The notes under the pieces were generated by a model. The model was not told where the DNA came from. It was given only the letters and a program-made list of their open reading frames with translations, and searched no databases. From positions 1 through 35,654 of the forward strand of contig CAJXSQ010000006.1 in NCBI GenBank assembly GCA_913061215.1: 35,654 bases of DNA, written 5' to 3'. This DNA is from an uncultured Synechococcus sp. (GTDB taxonomy: Bacteria > Cyanobacteriota > Cyanobacteriia > PCC-6307 > Cyanobiaceae). This document shows, one piece after another, positions 33,620 to 35,654 of this stretch (the stretch's first letter is position 1; every line of letters begins with the position of its first letter). The translations under genes and the position numbers were made by a program.

Positions 33620-33699
33620 ACAACAATCGCGGCCAACTCCGTGTTTTTCGCTGATTGCTTGCTTCCGCGAGAGCTCAGTCCCTGACTGGCGCGGCTCCG

Positions 33700-33752
33700 G
33701 ATTGAACCTTTGTAACTGCCTGGCCAAAGGGCTTGGAATTCACTTTTATACT
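33700..33752 (+). promoter_or_regulatory. Predicted psaA promoter with HLR1-like site
   Basis: TATACT (33747-33752) is a good -10 box, giving a start near 33759. No -35 box is found at the usual spacing. About 45-60 bases upstream of the start, GATTGAAC (33700-33707) and TTTGTAAC (33709-33716) resemble the two half-sites of HLR1, the RpaB-binding element that activates photosystem I genes at that position. The right half is a full match on the complementary strand; the left half is degenerate and the spacer is 1 rather than 2 bases. Confidence 0.45.
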
Positions 33753-33761
33753 TCCGCCAGC

Positions 33762-33780
33762 GGTCCCCTTTTTGGGGCCC
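33762..33780 (+). other. Stem-loop at the predicted 5' end of psaA mRNA
   Basis: GGTCCCC, a five-T loop and GGGGCCC form a 4-bp core stem CCCC/GGGG (33765-33768, 33774-33777) extended by two pairs across one mismatch. It begins about 3 bases after the predicted transcription start, where a hairpin could shield the 5' end from RNase E. Confidence 0.4.
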
Positions 33781-33964
33781 AAGCGCCAGTGATGAGAAGG
33801 GGTTTCAGCGTTTGCTGTGCTCTCGCTCCTGCTGGCGCCCATGGTGTGGTGCGGCTCTGTCGCCCCCGCCGTGGCTCCACTGGTCTGCTGGCTCCGGCTT
33901 GCCGGGTCTGGTCGACCGGAAGGGTGGACCTCCACCTCGACCCCGTCCCTCGAGGAACGTCTCG

Positions 33965-35654
33965 ATGACCATCAGCCCACCAGAGCGTGGGAAAACGGCG
34001 AAGGCCCAGGTCGACCGGGTGAACAACCCGGCCACCTTCGAACTGTTCGGCAAGCCCGGCCATTTCGATCGCAGCCTTGCCAAAGGTCCCAAAACCACCA
34101 CGTGGGTTTGGAACCTCCACGCCAACGCTCACGACTTCGACAGCCACACCAGCGATCTCGAAGAGGTCAGCCGGAAGATCTTTTCGGCCCACTTCGGTCA
34201 CCTGGCTGTCATCTTCATCTGGTTGAGCGGTGCCTTCTTCCATGGCGCCCGCTTCTCCAACTACTCCGGCTGGCTGGCCGACCCCACGCACGTGAAACCC
34301 AGTGCGCAGGTGGTGTGGCCCGTGTTCGGCCAGGAGATCCTCAATGGCGATGTGGGTGCCGGCTTCCACGGCATTCAGATCACCTCCGGCCTCTTCCACG
34401 TATGGCGGGCCTGGGGCATCACCAACGAAACGCAGCTGATGGCCCTGGCCATCGGTGCGCTGGTGATGGCCGGCCTGATGCTGAACGCCGGCGTCTTCCA
34501 CTACCACAAGGCGGCTCCCAAGCTCGAGTGGTTCCAGAACGTTGAGTCGATGCTCAACCACCATCTGGCCGGTCTGCTTGGTCTGGGCTCGCTGTCCTGG
34601 GCTGGACACCTGATCCATGTGTCCCTGCCCACCACAGCGCTGATGGATGCCATCGACGCCGGCAAGCCGCTGGCGCTCAACGGCAAGACCATCGCCACCT
34701 ACGCCGACATCCCCCTTCCCCACGAGTTCCTGAACCAGGACCTCATCGCCCAGCTGTTCCCCGGTTTCGGTGCAGGCATCAATGCCTTCTTCACCGGCAA
34801 CTGGGCCGCTTACAGCGATTTCCTCACCTTCAAGGGTGGGCTGAATCCTGTGACCGGCAGCCTGTGGATGAGCGACATCGCTCACCACCACCTGGCGATC
34901 GCGGTGCTGTTCATCGTGGCCGGTCACATGTACCGGACCAACTGGGGCATCGGCCACAGCATCAAGGAGATCCTCGAGGGCCAGAAGGGCGACCCCCTGC
35001 TGTTCCCGGCCTCCAATGGTCATGACGGCCTCTACGAGTTCATGACCACCAGCTGGCACGCTCAGCTGGCTGTGAACCTGGCGCTGCTGGGCTCGCTGAG
35101 CATCATCGTGGCTCAGCACATGTATGCGATGCCTCCGTATCCCTACATCGGCATCGACTACCCCACCCAGCTGTCGATCTTCACGCACCACACCTGGATC
35201 GGTGGCTTCCTGATCGTTGGTGCCGGCGCCCACGCCGCCATCGCGATGATCCGCGACTACGACCCCGCCAAGCACGTGGACAACGTGCTCGACCGGGTGC
35301 TCAAGGCGCGTGATGCCCTGATCTCGCACCTCAACTGGGTGTGCATCTGGCTGGGCTTCCACAGCTTCGGCCTCTACATCCACAACGACACCATGCGTGC
35401 CCTGGGCCGTCCCCAGGACATGTTCAGCGACTCCGCCATTGCCCTGAAGCCCGTCTTCGCGCAGTGGATCCAGGGTCTGCACGCCGCTGCTGCCGGTAGC
35501 ACCGCTCCCAACGCCCTCGCCGGCGTGAGCGAAGTGTTCAACGGCACCGTGGTGGCCGTGGGCGGCAAGGTGGCCGCCGGTCCGATCCCCCTGGGAACGG
35601 CCGACTTCATGGTTCACCACATCCACGCCTTCACGATTCACGTGACGGTGCTGA
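33965..35654 (+). CDS. psaA: Photosystem I P700 apoprotein A1 (PsaA), truncated by window
   Basis: The frame from ATG 33965 ([19 protein letters not shown]) is open to the window end, giving 563 of about 765 residues. The sequence [20 protein letters not shown], the first membrane helices ([21 protein letters not shown]) and many chlorophyll-binding histidines (HIHVSLPTT region, [31 protein letters not shown]) are those of PsaA. PsaA with PsaB binds P700 and the first electron acceptors in the thylakoid. The cysteines that bind the FX cluster and psaB itself would lie just beyond the window. No frameshift is seen. Confidence 0.98.
   Translation, partial: MTISPPERGKTAKAQVDRVNNPATFELFGKPGHFDRSLAKGPKTTTWVWNLHANAHDFDSHTSDLEEVSRKIFSAHFGHLAVIFIWLSGAFFHGARFSNYSGWLADPTHVKPSAQVVWPVFGQEILNGDVGAGFHGIQITSGLFHVWRAWGITNETQLMALAIGALVMAGLMLNAGVFHYHKAAPKLEWFQNVESMLNHHLAGLLGLGSLSWAGHLIHVSLPTTALMDAIDAGKPLALNGKTIATYADIPLPHEFLNQDLIAQLFPGFGAGINAFFTGNWAAYSDFLTFKGGLNPVTGSLWMSDIAHHHLAIAVLFIVAGHMYRTNWGIGHSIKEILEGQKGDPLLFPASNGHDGLYEFMTTSWHAQLAVNLALLGSLSIIVAQHMYAMPPYPYIGIDYPTQLSIFTHHTWIGGFLIVGAGAHAAIAMIRDYDPAKHVDNVLDRVLKARDALISHLNWVCIWLGFHSFGLYIHNDTMRALGRPQDMFSDSAIALKPVFAQWIQGLHAAAAGSTAPNALAGVSEVFNGTVVAVGGKVAAGPIPLGTADFMVHHIHAFTIHVTVL

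Larger units (their letters stand above)
33499..33964. promoter_or_regulatory. Divergent regulatory region and psaA leader
   Basis: This 466-base gene-free stretch separates the exported protein gene from psaA. Its left part (33560-33660) is AT-richer than anything nearby and holds two perfect inverted repeats (listed separately). The right part has the predicted psaA promoter at 33700-33752 and a leader of about 205 bases that ends in a good ribosome site (GAGGAA, 7 bases before the ATG). No convincing small gene is seen. Confidence 0.7.

Noticed and set aside
33499-33636. 46-residue N-terminal extension of the exported protein
   Set aside because: It would bury the signal peptide and cross the regulatory palindrome; the ATG at 33498 has an ideal ribosome site.
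33746-35641. Long open frame on the minus strand opposite psaA
   Set aside because: The psaA reading frame is unmistakable on the plus strand; the antisense product is a composition artefact.

Overview
The window is a GC-rich, tightly packed piece of a cyanobacterial chromosome. Its ends lie inside two photosystem genes, psbA (photosystem II D1) at the left and psaA (photosystem I) at the right. Between them are a ferredoxin-type glutamate synthase, LL-diaminopimelate aminotransferase, a plastoquinone/tocopherol-type methyltransferase, deazaflavin and cobalamin biosynthesis genes, and an RNase E with the cyanobacterial C-terminal Arg-rich peptide. High GC, short spacers and gene content fit a picocyanobacterium of the Cyanobium / alpha-cyanobacterial Synechococcus type. 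That placement is inferred from family resemblance; no marker phylogeny was possible.

Layout. 1-148: start of psbA (minus) with a good sigma70-type promoter. 332-2917: cofG (FO synthase subunit) and a BchE-like B12-binding radical SAM protein (plus). 2918-7439: a minus-strand chain read as dapL, clpS, CPBP membrane protease, OmpR-type regulator, histidine kinase, with 1-4 base overlaps or very short gaps. 7489-8676: a DUF4143-type ATPase, the most accessory-looking gene. 8757-14370: a radical SAM/DUF2344 fusion protein, a 365-base structured leader, rne, and rnhB overlapping rne by 4 bases. 14367-17440: DUF1997 protein (minus), pheA (plus), and a LON-domain protein plus MPBQ/MSBQ methyltransferase (minus). 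17478-22315: the str operon on the minus strand (rpsL, rpsG, fusA, tuf, rpsJ) with a strong terminator. 22370-24558: an IscA-like protein and a phosphodiester-glycosidase-family protein (minus). 24780-29363: gltB/glsF (plus). 29375-30244: lipA (minus). 30345-30418: tRNA-Pro(CGG). 30422-33498: a CbiG-CobJ fusion and a Pro/Glu-rich exported protein (minus), overlapping by 4 bases. 33499-33964: psaA promoter and leader with two palindromes. 33965 to the end: psaA, truncated by the window.

How the genes fit together. Most of this is housekeeping: translation (str operon, tRNA-Pro), RNA turnover (RNase E, RNase HII), nitrogen assimilation (GOGAT), amino-acid synthesis (dapL, pheA), cofactors (lipoate, FO, cobalamin, plastoquinone/tocopherol) and photosynthesis. 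Four radical SAM enzymes occur in 30 kb; two have B12-binding-type architecture, and a cobalamin-synthesis fusion lies in the same window. I see no insertion sequence, prophage, CRISPR array or toxin-antitoxin pair, and no clear evidence of a wholly new multi-gene system. The points most worth checking are the radical SAM/DUF2344-rne-rnhB block with its leader, the dapL-clpS-protease-two-component chain, the palindromes before psaA, and the repeated interlocking of stop codons between convergent genes.
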